Shown one piece after another: positions 14,616 to 22,377 of a stretch of 23,003 bases of DNA. The stretch is taken from positions 1 to 23,003 of the forward strand of contig JBHHZJ010000058.1 of NCBI GenBank assembly GCA_046758005.1, written 5' to 3'. The stretch is from JBHHZJ01 sp046758005. Lineage in GTDB: Bacteria > Pseudomonadota > Alphaproteobacteria > Kiloniellales > J153. Made by a program: the position numbers and the translations under genes. The notes beneath the pieces are model-generated. The model worked only from the letters and a program-made list of their open reading frames with translations. It was not told the origin of the DNA and did no database searches. Numbering within the stretch: position 1 is the stretch's first letter; each line of letters begins with the position of its first letter.

Positions 14616-15173
14616 ATGGCTCAAAAGAAAACGACCAGCGCGGCACGGCCGGCACCCGAGCCCGCCGAGCTGGCGCTCACGCCCGGCAAGGAGGCCGGCA
14701 AGGAGGCCGGCGAAGAGGCCGTCGAGGCCGCCGCGCAAGCCGACGTGGAGACCGCCGAGGGACACGAGAAGGTCGTGGCCGCGATCCGGGAGCAGGTCAT
14801 CAAGGCGCCGGGCGGCTTGTTCGAGGGCTACGACGAGATCGCCGCCCTCGGCAAGGACACCATCGAGGCCTACGTGAATTGCGGCTCCATCGTGGCCAGG
14901 GGCGTCGAAAGCCTCGGCAAGGAGGTCATGGACTACGCACAGTGCTCCTTGGAGGCCAATCTCGCGGCCGCGAAGAACCTGATGGCCGTCAAGACGCTTC
15001 GCGAAGCGATCGACCTGCAGGCCGACTACACACGCGAGAGTTTCGACACCATGGTCGCCGAGGCCGCCAAGCTGACGGAGATGTCGGTCGAGCTGGCCAA
15101 CCAGCTCGTGGGGCCGATCCAGGCGCGCGTCAACGCGACCACGCGGAGCCTGTTCAAGCCGCTGGCCGTGTAG
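14616..15173 (+). CDS. Phasin family protein
   Basis: Phasins coat polyhydroxyalkanoate granules and regulate their size and number. The 185-residue product has a low-complexity Ala/Glu/Lys-rich N-terminus (GKEAGKEAGEEAVEAAAQAD) and then an amphipathic helical phasin domain: GLFEGYDEIAALGKDTIEAYV, LGKEVMDYAQCSLEANLAAAKNLMAVKTLREAIDLQ and YTRESFDTMVAEAAKLTEMS, ending near LFKPLAV. The start is ATG at 14616, preceded by GGAGGAG at about 10 bases; the frame can be extended to a TTG at 14607 without support. It has its own promoter and terminator, so it is probably a single-gene transcript. Alternative family members act as stress-related granule proteins without PHA, so granule type is inferred. 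Confidence 0.85.
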   Translation: MAQKKTTSAARPAPEPAELALTPGKEAGKEAGEEAVEAAAQADVETAEGHEKVVAAIREQVIKAPGGLFEGYDEIAALGKDTIEAYVNCGSIVARGVESLGKEVMDYAQCSLEANLAAAKNLMAVKTLREAIDLQADYTRESFDTMVAEAAKLTEMSVELANQLVGPIQARVNATTRSLFKPLAV

Positions 15174-15205
15174 GACGCACCCGCCAAGACCCCAGGTCCA
15201 CGATC

Positions 15206-15230
15206 GGGCTCGGCGGTCTCCGCCGGGCCC
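15206..15230. terminator. First hairpin after phasin gene
   Basis: GGGCTCGGCGG and CCGCCGGGCCC-type arms flank a short loop, with one mismatch. A short T-rich string (TTTCGTT) follows on the plus strand. It probably works with the stronger terminator about 40 bases downstream. Confidence 0.45.
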
Positions 15231-15261
15231 GGTTTCGTTAACGATTTTGGTTTAGCCCTGC

Positions 15262-15297
15262 GCCCGGGCCGGCTCGTCCGGTGCCCGGGCTATTTTT
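15262..15297 (+). terminator. Intrinsic terminator of the phasin transcript
   Basis: GCCCGGGC (15262-15269) and GCCCGGGC (15283-15290) pair, supported by inner GG/CC pairs, and are followed by TATTTTTT. This is a textbook Rho-independent terminator that insulates clpS. Confidence 0.85.
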
Positions 15298-15392
15298 TGC
15301 GCCGATAGGGACTTTTCCGGAGCCCCGGATTCGATATCATTAAAGGAATGAGATCGCCGAGATACGCAAAGTTAGCGTAGAGTGCACCAGCG

Positions 15393-15719
15393 ATGAGCGA
15401 CCGAGATCGACAGGGCAGAAACATCCCGTCCACGGATGTCATCGTCAAAACGAAGCCGAAGACGAAGACGCCGTCGATGTATAAGGTGTTGATGCTCAAC
15501 GACGACTACACGCCGATGGAGTTCGTGGTGCACGTCTTGGAGAAGTTCTTCGCCAAGAACCGGGCCGACGCGACGCGGATCATGCTTCACGTGCACCAGC
15601 GCGGGGTCGGCGTGTGCGGCGTCTATACCTACGAGGTGGCCGAGACCAAGGTGACCGGGGTGATAGACTACGCGCGCCGGCACCAACATCCCTTGCAGTG
15701 CACCCTAGAGAAGGAATAA
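15393..15719 (+). CDS. clpS: ATP-dependent Clp protease adaptor ClpS
   Basis: ClpS captures N-end-rule substrates and delivers them to ClpAP. The 108-residue product has a flexible, Lys/Thr-rich N-terminal extension (about 1-27), which in the family engages ClpA. The core follows: YKVLMLNDDYTPMEFVVHVL (residues 30-49) with Asn36 and Asp37 of the N-degron pocket, then MLHVHQRG with His66, and VCGVYTYEVAETKV. All the pocket residues are present. The ATG at 15393 gives a normal N-terminus; the ribosome-binding site is weak. clpA begins 7 bases after the stop, so the adaptor and its unfoldase are co-transcribed. Confidence 0.96.
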   Translation: MSDRDRQGRNIPSTDVIVKTKPKTKTPSMYKVLMLNDDYTPMEFVVHVLEKFFAKNRADATRIMLHVHQRGVGVCGVYTYEVAETKVTGVIDYARRHQHPLQCTLEKE

Positions 15720-15726
15720 CCGCCGG

Positions 15727-18060
15727 ATGCTTTCGGCAAACCTGGAACAGACCCTTCATCGAGCCCTGGCCTACGCCAACGAGCGCCGGCACGAATACGC
15801 GACGCTGGAGCATCTCCTGCTCGCCCTCATGGAGGACCCCGACGCGGTCGCCGTGTTGCGCGCCTGCGGCGTCGACCTCGACCGGCTGCGCGAGGACATC
15901 CACGACTACATCGACAACGAACTGTCGAACCTGATCACCGCCCAGCTCGGCGACGCCAAGCCGACCGCCGGCTTCCAGCGCGTCCTGCAGCGCGCCGCGA
16001 TCCACGTGCAGTCCTCGGGCCGCGAGGAGGTGACCGGCGCCAACGTGCTGGTCGCCATGTTCTCGGAGCGCGAAAGCCACGCGGTCTACTTCCTCCAGGA
16101 ACAGGAGATGAGCCGCCTGGATGCCCTGAACTACATCAGCCACGGCATCGCCAAAGTGGTCGGCCACGCCGAGGATCGCACCGTCCACGGCGCCGACGAG
16201 GACGCCGCCGCCGAGAAGGTCGTGCGCAAGGGGCGCGAGGCGTTGGACGCGTACTGCGTCGACCTCAACAGGAAGGCGCGGGAGGGCCGGATCGATCCCT
16301 TGATCGGCCGCACCGACGAGATCGAGCGCACCATCCAGGTCCTGTGTCGCCGGACCAAGAACAACCCGCTCTACGTCGGCGAGGCGGGCGTGGGCAAGAC
16401 CGCCATCGCCGAGGGCCTGGCGCGGAGCATCGTCGAGCGCCAGGTGCCGGAGGTGCTGCGCGGCGCGACGATCTTCGCCCTCGACATGGGCGCCCTGCTG
16501 GCCGGCACGCGCTACAGGGGCGACTTCGAGGAGCGGCTCAAGGCCGTGGTCGCGGAGCTCGAGGCGCTTGACGGCGCGATGCTGTTCATCGATGAGATCC
16601 ACACGGTGATCGGCGCCGGCGCCACCTCCGGCGGCGCGATGGACGCCTCCAACCTGCTCAAGCCGGCCCTGCAAAGCGGCCGGCTGCGCTGCATCGGCTC
16701 GACCACCTACAAGGAGTACCGCAACTACTTCGAGAAGGACCGGGCGCTGGTACGGCGCTTCCAGAAGATCGACATCAACGAGCCGTCGATCGAGGATGCG
16801 GTCAAGATCCTGCGCGGCCTCAAGCCGTACTACGAGGAGCACCACAACGTCCGCTACACCAACGAGGCGATCCGCTCGGCGGTCGAGCTTTCGGCCCGCT
16901 ACATCGGCGACCGCAAGCTGCCCGACAAGGCGATCGACGTGATCGACGAGGTCGGCGCCTCGCAGATGCTGCTGCCCGAGTCCAAACGCCGCAAGATCCT
17001 GGGCGTGAAGGAGGTCGAGACGGTCATCTCCAAGATGGCGCGGATCCCGCCCAAGAGCGTGTCCAAGGACGACCGGGTCGTGCTGAAGAACCTCCACCGC
17101 GACCTCAAGACCATGGTCTTCGGGCAGGACCAGGCGATCGCGGCGCTGGCCTCCTCGATCAAGCTGGCGCGGGCCGGCCTGCGCGAGCCGGAGAAGCCGA
17201 TCGGCAGCTACCTGTTCTCCGGGCCCACGGGGGTGGGCAAGACCGAGGTGGCGCGCCAGCTCGCGCGCTCGCTCGGCATCGAGCTCACCCGCTTCGACAT
17301 GTCGGAGTACATGGAGCGGCACACGGTCTCGCGCCTAATCGGCGCGCCGCCGGGTTACGTCGGCTTCGACCAGGGCGGCCTGCTGACCGACGCCATCGAC
17401 CAGCACCCGCACAGCGTGCTCTTGCTCGACGAGATCGAAAAGGCGCACCCCGACCTGTTCAACATCCTGCTTCAGGTGATGGATTACGGAAAGCTGACCG
17501 ATCACAACGGCAAGACGGTCGATTTCCGCAACGTCATCCTGATCATGACGACCAACGCCGGGGCCGCGGACATGGTCAAGCCCGCCATGGGCTTCGAGCG
17601 CGAGGCGCGCGTGGGCGACGACGAGGAGGCGATCAACCGCATGTTCACGCCGGAGTTCCGCAACCGGCTCGACGCGATCATCGGCTTCAAGAACCTGTCG
17701 CCCGCGATCATGGCGCGCATCGTGGACAAGTTCATCATGGAGCTCGAGACCCAGCTCGCCGACCGCAACGTCGTCATCGAGCTGACGGATGCGGCCCGCG
17801 CGTGGCTGGCCGAGAAGGGTTACGACCCGGTATACGGCGCCCGGCCGCTGGCCCGCGTGATCCAGGAGCACGTCAAGAAGGCGCTGGCCGAGGAGCTGCT
17901 GTTCGGCAAGCTGGCCAAGGGCGGCGTGGTGCGCGTCGACATCGAAAACGACGCGCCGGCCTTTTCCTACCAGAGCGGCGAGGCCAAGCCGAAGCGCGGC
18001 AAGGGGCCATCCGGCAAGGGCGGCAAGCCCGTCAAGGGTACCCCGGCGCTGGTCGAGTAA
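15727..18060 (+). CDS. clpA: ATP-dependent Clp protease ATP-binding subunit ClpA
   Basis: A double-AAA+ unfoldase that feeds substrates to ClpP. The 777-residue product has an N-terminal Clp repeat domain (1-140, LEHLLLALMEDPDAVAVLRACG). The first AAA+ module has Walker A GEAGVGKT (218-225) and Walker B LFIDE (286-290); the second has Walker A GPTGVGKT (499-506) and Walker B LLLDE (565-569). There is no ClpB-type coiled-coil insert. The ClpP-docking tripeptide is IGF (652-654, in DAIIGFKNLSP), a variant of the usual IGL. A Lys/Gly-rich tail (about 745-770) ends the protein. Pairing with clpS confirms ClpA. The GAAGGA ribosome-binding site is within the clpS 3' end. Confidence 0.97.
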   Translation: MLSANLEQTLHRALAYANERRHEYATLEHLLLALMEDPDAVAVLRACGVDLDRLREDIHDYIDNELSNLITAQLGDAKPTAGFQRVLQRAAIHVQSSGREEVTGANVLVAMFSERESHAVYFLQEQEMSRLDALNYISHGIAKVVGHAEDRTVHGADEDAAAEKVVRKGREALDAYCVDLNRKAREGRIDPLIGRTDEIERTIQVLCRRTKNNPLYVGEAGVGKTAIAEGLARSIVERQVPEVLRGATIFALDMGALLAGTRYRGDFEERLKAVVAELEALDGAMLFIDEIHTVIGAGATSGGAMDASNLLKPALQSGRLRCIGSTTYKEYRNYFEKDRALVRRFQKIDINEPSIEDAVKILRGLKPYYEEHHNVRYTNEAIRSAVELSARYIGDRKLPDKAIDVIDEVGASQMLLPESKRRKILGVKEVETVISKMARIPPKSVSKDDRVVLKNLHRDLKTMVFGQDQAIAALASSIKLARAGLREPEKPIGSYLFSGPTGVGKTEVARQLARSLGIELTRFDMSEYMERHTVSRLIGAPPGYVGFDQGGLLTDAIDQHPHSVLLLDEIEKAHPDLFNILLQVMDYGKLTDHNGKTVDFRNVILIMTTNAGAADMVKPAMGFEREARVGDDEEAINRMFTPEFRNRLDAIIGFKNLSPAIMARIVDKFIMELETQLADRNVVIELTDAARAWLAEKGYDPVYGARPLARVIQEHVKKALAEELLFGKLAKGGVVRVDIENDAPAFSYQSGEAKPKRGKGPSGKGGKPVKGTPALVE

Positions 18061-18096
18061 ACCCGGCGCGTTCCGGGCGCGCGTGGACGGGCGGCG

Positions 18097-19218
18097 ATGC
18101 ACGCGCGCTGCCTGGAGGGTTTCCGCGTTCTCGATCTCTCCCAGTACCTGCCGGGCCCCTACGGGGCGCAGATCCTGGCCGACCTCGGGGCCGAGGTGGT
18201 CAAGATCGAGCCGCCCGCCGGCGACCCCATGCGCGCGATCAGCCCGCGCGAGGCCGACGGCGTCTCCGCCTTTTACAAGCTGATCAACGCGGGCAAGACC
18301 GTGGTCCGCCTCGACCTGAAGTCGGCGGCGGACAGGGCCGCCTTCGAGACCCTTGTGCGGCGCGCGGACGCCCTGGTCGAATCCTTCCGGCCCGGAGCGC
18401 TGGCGCGCCTCGGCCTGGGGGCGCAGACGCTGCAGGCGCTCAATCCGCGCCTCGTCCACTGCGCGCTGTCCGGCTTCGGTCAGACCGGCCCCTACGCGCG
18501 CAGGGCCGGTCACGACATCAACTACATGGCGCACGCCGGCGGCCTGGCCGAATCCGGAACGCCCGAGCGGCCGGTCGTCGCGTATCCGCCGACCGCGGAC
18601 TTCGCGGGCGGGATGCAGGCGGCCCTGACGGTCCTGGCCGCGCTCCTGCGCCGGGAGCGCGGCGGGCGCGGGGCGGTCATCGACGTGAGCCTGGCGGAAA
18701 CGGTCCTGGCCTGGCAGGGGATCGCGCTCACCGCCGCGCTCCACGCCGGCGGCGGGCCCGCCCGCGCGGCGTCCCTGCTGAACGGCGGCGCGGCCTGCTA
18801 TCAGGTCTACGAGACCGCCGACGGCCGTTTCGTCACGCTTGGGGCGCTGGAGGACAAGTTCTGGGCGAATTTCTGCCGGTCGGTCGGCCGCGTGGACTGG
18901 ATCGCCCGCCAGGGCGAGCCGCTGCCGCAGAGCGCCCTGATCGCGGAGGTCGCCGCGCTGATCCGGGGGCGGACCCTCGCCGCTTGGGCGCACCACCTGA
19001 AAGACGTGGACTGCTGCTTTCAGCCCGTGCTCGAGCCGCACGAGGTGCCCGACGACGCGCAGGTCCGCGCGCGCGGCCTGGTCCGGCGCGCGGAAGGCCC
19101 GGACCCGCGCTTCGAGGTCCTGTTTCCGGCGTTCTTCGACGGCCGCCCGCCGCGGCCTCGCCCGCCCGTGCGCGAGCTTCCCGCCGACGAGGTCCTCGAT
19201 GCCTGGGGGTGTGGCTGA
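18097..19218 (+). CDS. CaiB/BaiF-family protein, alpha-methylacyl-CoA racemase-like
   Basis: A 373-residue family III CoA-transferase fold. The N-terminus FRVLDLSQYLPGPYGAQILADLGAEVVKIE and GDPMR match the CoA-binding half. Two AMACR features are visible: His139 in GHDINYMAHAG and Asp168 in PPTADFAGG, which correspond to the proton-transfer His/Asp pair of alpha-methylacyl-CoA racemases. The absence of an equivalent free-standing transferase Asp favours racemase over formyl- or carnitine-CoA transferase, but this is inferred from motif memory. The likely role is branched-chain or methyl-acyl-CoA metabolism. It lies 36 bases after clpA and may be co-transcribed, though function is unrelated. 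A strong hairpin follows its stop. Confidence 0.85.
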   Translation: MHARCLEGFRVLDLSQYLPGPYGAQILADLGAEVVKIEPPAGDPMRAISPREADGVSAFYKLINAGKTVVRLDLKSAADRAAFETLVRRADALVESFRPGALARLGLGAQTLQALNPRLVHCALSGFGQTGPYARRAGHDINYMAHAGGLAESGTPERPVVAYPPTADFAGGMQAALTVLAALLRRERGGRGAVIDVSLAETVLAWQGIALTAALHAGGGPARAASLLNGGAACYQVYETADGRFVTLGALEDKFWANFCRSVGRVDWIARQGEPLPQSALIAEVAALIRGRTLAAWAHHLKDVDCCFQPVLEPHEVPDDAQVRARGLVRRAEGPDPRFEVLFPAFFDGRPPRPRPPVRELPADEVLDAWGCG

Positions 19219-19220
19219 TA

Positions 19221-19257
19221 CCGAAGGGCATTGTGATCGACTCACAATGCCCTTTGG
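19221..19257. terminator. 16-bp palindromic hairpin after the CoA-transferase-family gene
   Basis: Arms AAGGGCATTGTGA (19224-19236) and TCACAATGCCCTT (19242-19254) are perfectly complementary around TCGAC, and three further outer pairs (one G-T) extend the stem. It starts 3 bases after the stop codon. With no T-tract it may be a bidirectional barrier, or another palindromic repeat element. Confidence 0.6.
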
Positions 19258-19301
19258 CAAGCGCGACCGCGCGCCCGAGCTTAGGCGAGGAAAGCCTGCG
19301 T

Positions 19302-19341
19302 GGCGTTTGAACGCCCAGCGGTCATCTTCAGTGACCGCTGG
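19302..19341. other. Two further hairpins between convergent genes
   Basis: GGCGTT-TG-AACGCC (19302-19315) is followed without a gap by CCAGCGGTCA (19315-19324) and TGACCGCTGG (19332-19341) around a 7-base loop. Both stems are perfect. They lie in the gap between the convergent CaiB-like gene and the response regulator. Confidence 0.6.
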
Positions 19342-19401
19342 TATGAGAACCCCGGCTCGAGGCTCGACGGGGGCAGACAGCCCGTCGCGGCGAGCGCCGG
19401 C

Positions 19402-19821
19402 TCACGTCCCCTGCGCTCTTCCGGCCAGGCTTGCGACCTTTTCCTCGAGTTGGGCCGGCGCGAACGGCTTCACGATGTAGGCGCTGACGCCGTTTTTCTT
19501 GGCGGCTATGACCGAGTCCATCGTGCCCCTGGCCGTGATCATGAGAAACGGCAGGTCCGGACGGCTCGCACGGACTTGCTTGAGGAGTTCGAGGCCCGAC
19601 ATGTGAGGCATGTTCCAGTCGCAGATGACCAGATTGATGGCTCCCGCCCCGCCGTCCAGGTAGGCCTGGGCGTCCCGACCGTCCATGGCGGTGCGGACCT
19701 GCGCGACGCCCATGTCCTTGAGCACCGCCTGGATCAGCTTCAGGGTGCCCGGATTGTCCTCGACCACGAGGATATTGAGGTTCTTGACGAGGATGTCGGT
19801 CTCGGGGGGCATGTCTTTCAC
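19402..19821 (-). CDS. Single-domain (CheY-like) response regulator
   Basis: A 139-residue receiver with no output domain. Acidic residues Glu21 and Asp22 (LVVEDNPG), the phospho-acceptor Asp68 (VICDWNMPHMSG), Thr96 (LMITARG) and Lys118 (YIVKPF) are all present, so it should be phosphorylated. Its ATG overlaps the stop of the hybrid kinase as ATGA (19818-19821), so translation is coupled and stoichiometry probably matched. It likely acts as a phosphoryl-group carrier or a switch that binds a target protein. A 15-residue N-terminal extension precedes the domain. No DNA-binding region exists. Confidence 0.93.
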   Translation of the reverse strand: MKDMPPETDILVKNLNILVVEDNPGTLKLIQAVLKDMGVAQVRTAMDGRDAQAYLDGGAGAINLVICDWNMPHMSGLELLKQVRASRPDLPFLMITARGTMDSVIAAKKNGVSAYIVKPFAPAQLEEKVASLAGRAQGT

Positions 19822-22097
19822 GCCGGGTTGGAGGCGTCCAGGACGCTGCGCACGAGCCGGCCGAGCTCGTTGGGATCGAACGGTTTGCGCAACAGGATCG
19901 TATCCCCGTCCGGTTCGCCCGCGTCCGCGTGGTACGTGGCCTCGTTGTAGCCGGTCATGAAGATCACCTTAAGCTCGGGCCTGGCCACCGCGAGCCGGCC
20001 GGCGAGCTCATGCCCGCCGACTCTCGGCATCCCGAGGTCCGCGAGCAAGAGGTCGATCGACCCGCCATCCGTGCCACAAAGTTCCTGGGCTTGTGCCCCG
20101 TCGTGCGCGGTCAGCACGGTGTAGCCCAGGGATTCGAGCGCGATCCGGGCCAGATTCCGCACCGCCGGCTCGTCCTCGACGACGAGGATCGTCTCGCTGC
20201 CCGTGGGCGCGCCCTCCTCTTCGGCGGTGTCTCCGGCCTCCGCCGCCGCCTCCGTCTCAGTCCGCTCCAGGTGCGGCAGGTACACGGTGAAGGTCGTGCC
20301 GACACCGACCTCGCTTTCGACGGTGATGACGCCGCTGGATTGCTGCGCCATGCCGTAGACCATGGCAAGGCCGAGTCCGGTACCGCGACCGACCTCCTTG
20401 GTCGTGAAGAAGGGCTCGAAGATGTCCTTGATGATGGTTTCGTCGATGCCGGTCCCGCTGTCGGAGACGGAGATCGCGACGTGCGGCCCGGGCCGGGCCT
20501 TGTCGAACCCGGCCACGTCGTTCGCGTCCAACTCGACGATGCGGCTGGCGATGGTCAGCTCGCCGCCTTCGGGCATCGCATCCTTGGCGTTGATGACGAG
20601 ATTGAGCAGAGCCTGCGACAGCCGCTCGGGGTCGACCCTCACCACGGCGTCCCGGTCGGCCACGTCGAAGCGGGTCGAGATCATTTCGGTGATCGTCGGA
20701 CGGACGAGCGATTCCAACTTTTCCAGTACGGTCCCGATGGACACCGCCTTCAGGTTGGGCGGCTCGCGGTGGCTGAAGTGCAGCAGCTCCCGGGTCAAGG
20801 ATGCGGCCTGGTCGCTCGCGTCGATGATGTCGTCGGCCCATTCGTTGACGACCTCCGGGTCGTCCGCATGGCGTTTCACGAGCCGGGCGAACCCGCCGAT
20901 GGCGGTCAGCAGGTTGTTGAATTCGTGGGCAACGCCCGCGGTCAGCCGTCCGACCGCTTCCATCTTCTGCGATTGGCGCAGCTTTTCCTCGGCTGCCTTG
21001 CGTTCGGTCAGCTCGACGATGAACCCGACGAAATGCATCTCCCCGTCCAACAGCATGTCGCTGAGCAAGAGTTGGATGGGAAACACCTCCCCGTTCTTCC
21101 GCCGCGCCTGCACTTCGCGCACCCGGCCCATGACCTCGGGCGTTCCGCTGCGCACGTAATGCTCCACATAGCCGTGGTGCGCCGCGCGATGAGGCTCCGA
21201 GATCAGCATGGAGACGTTGCGTCCGATCACCTCTTGGGCGCGGTATCCGAACATGCCTTCGGCGGCCGGGTTGAAGGTTTCGACGACGCCGGTCGCATCG
21301 ACGATCACGATACCGGTCACGCCGTTGTCGACCACCGCGGTCAGGCGCTCGGCCGCGTTGAGCAGGGCCGACTCCTGTATCTCCAGGCGCAGCGAGACGT
21401 AGTTGAGCGCCTTTTGCAGGTCCTCGATCTCCTTCGGGCCATTGACCGGTTTGATCCGCTGCCCGCGCCTGGTGTCGAGTTGATTGACGAAGTCTGTCGT
21501 ATTTCTAATGGCTTGTATTGGTTTACGAAGAAACAACATCAATAACAAGGATGTCAGGCCGGCCGCCACGAAACCGCCGAGAAGGTGCCCCGTCCAAAGC
21601 TGGCGCCGGTACGCGGCCACCCGTTCCAGGCTGAAATCCAGGTTCACCCAGCCGAGCAACGTCCCGGCCGTAACCGGCTCCCATACGGAGATCAGGTCCG
21701 GGCCCACGGTGACCAGCCGTTCGGCGTCCCCGGGCGGCGCGGGCGGGCTCCGCCCGTCCGCGGCGGCGTTCGCCGGAATCGTGCGGATCGGCGCGCCGCG
21801 CACGTCGGTGATGCGCACGGCGCGCACGCCGGGGTCGCCCATGATTGCGCCGAGGCCGATCTCGAGCGGGGCCGCGGCCCGGGTGGCCAAAGGAGTCGCG
21901 CTGTCCGTCGCCAGGCGGCGCGTCAGCGCGATCGCCTGCTCCACGGCCTCCCTGCGCGCGTGTTCCACCTGGTCGCGGATGAAATGGGCCGTGAAGCCGA
22001 GTAGACCGGCGCCGACCGCCGCAAAGGCGAGCAGCGCCACTTGCGTGCGCAGGCTTCTGGGGCGGCAGACCCGCCAAGCTTTTGATAGGAGGGGCAT
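19818..22097 (-). CDS. Hybrid sensor histidine kinase (periplasmic sensor, HAMP, PAS, HisKA, ATPase, receiver)
   Basis: A 759-residue membrane kinase. A first membrane helix (about 18-40) and a second (about 170-190) enclose a small periplasmic sensor domain. A HAMP-like linker (about 191-245) leads to a PAS domain (about 250-365, GIVIVDATGVVETFNPAAEG), then HisKA with phospho-acceptor His391 (GVAHEFNNLLTAI). The ATPase follows with N-box Asn503, DSGTGI near 546-551 and GRGTGLGL at 570-577. A C-terminal receiver has Asp687 (LLADLGMPRVGG), Thr715 and Lys738. The layout resembles CckA-type kinases but has only one clear PAS. The ligand is unknown. No good ribosome-binding site precedes the ATG at 22097. 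It is followed by its likely partner response regulator. Confidence 0.93.
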   Translation of the reverse strand: MPLLSKAWRVCRPRSLRTQVALLAFAAVGAGLLGFTAHFIRDQVEHARREAVEQAIALTRRLATDSATPLATRAAAPLEIGLGAIMGDPGVRAVRITDVRGAPIRTIPANAAADGRSPPAPPGDAERLVTVGPDLISVWEPVTAGTLLGWVNLDFSLERVAAYRRQLWTGHLLGGFVAAGLTSLLLMLFLRKPIQAIRNTTDFVNQLDTRRGQRIKPVNGPKEIEDLQKALNYVSLRLEIQESALLNAAERLTAVVDNGVTGIVIVDATGVVETFNPAAEGMFGYRAQEVIGRNVSMLISEPHRAAHHGYVEHYVRSGTPEVMGRVREVQARRKNGEVFPIQLLLSDMLLDGEMHFVGFIVELTERKAAEEKLRQSQKMEAVGRLTAGVAHEFNNLLTAIGGFARLVKRHADDPEVVNEWADDIIDASDQAASLTRELLHFSHREPPNLKAVSIGTVLEKLESLVRPTITEMISTRFDVADRDAVVRVDPERLSQALLNLVINAKDAMPEGGELTIASRIVELDANDVAGFDKARPGPHVAISVSDSGTGIDETIIKDIFEPFFTTKEVGRGTGLGLAMVYGMAQQSSGVITVESEVGVGTTFTVYLPHLERTETEAAAEAGDTAEEEGAPTGSETILVVEDEPAVRNLARIALESLGYTVLTAHDGAQAQELCGTDGGSIDLLLADLGMPRVGGHELAGRLAVARPELKVIFMTGYNEATYHADAGEPDGDTILLRKPFDPNELGRLVRSVLDASNPA

Positions 22098-22148
22098 TTT
22101 TGACCGGCCGGCACGCTCCCGATGACGCGGCAGCTTGAGATCGCGCGC

Positions 22149-22163
22149 TTACGATTTGGTTAA
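22149..22163. promoter_or_regulatory. CtrA-like site upstream of the kinase gene
   Basis: TTACGATTTGGTTAA, read on the minus strand as TTAACCAAATCGTAA, matches TTAA-N7-TTAA at 7 of 8 fixed bases with exact spacing and includes the preferred TTAACCA half-site. It lies about 52 bases upstream of the kinase start on its coding strand, a normal promoter position. Confidence 0.5.
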
Positions 22164-22240
22164 GGGCGCGGGCGGCGCACGACTTCGCCTTCACGAGCAT
22201 CGAAGGCGGCCCTCCGCCGCCCGGGCGCTTCGCCGGCCGT

Positions 22241-22269
22241 GAATTTTCCGCCGGGAAGGCCGAAAATTC
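22241..22269. promoter_or_regulatory. Inverted repeat, GAATTTTC / GAAAATTC
   Basis: Arms 22241-22248 and 22262-22269 are perfect, and the next inner bases also pair with one mismatch. It lies between the divergent kinase gene and small ORF. It could be an operator or an RNA hairpin; no factor was recognised. Confidence 0.45.
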
Positions 22270-22278
22270 TCGACCCGG

Positions 22279-22294
22279 TGTGACGGCCGTCACA
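22279..22294. promoter_or_regulatory. CRP/FNR-family type palindrome
   Basis: TGTGACGGCCGTCACA is a perfect 16-bp palindrome identical to the TGTGA-N6-TCACA consensus. It lies 84 bases upstream of the small-protein GTG and about 180 upstream of the kinase start. Outer CCCGG/CCGGG arms extend it, so a hairpin role is the alternative. Confidence 0.5.
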
Positions 22295-22377
22295 GACCGG
22301 GCGCGGGCCCGCGTGCAACCTCGCGCGACATCGGTGCGATCGCGCCGACGCTGTTCGACCGAACCGAGGGGGCCAAA

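Noticed and set aside
15580..17322. A 580-codon minus-strand frame opposite clpS-clpA
   Set aside because: Antisense shadow of strongly conserved coding sequence.
17335..19260. A 641-codon minus-strand frame opposite clpA and the CaiB-like gene
   Set aside because: Both plus-strand genes have full sets of family motifs. The antisense product is unrecognisable and starts inside the hairpin at 19221-19257.
19929..21545. A 538-codon plus-strand frame opposite the hybrid kinase
   Set aside because: The kinase motifs on the minus strand explain the region; the plus-strand product is His/Asp/Arg-rich shadow.
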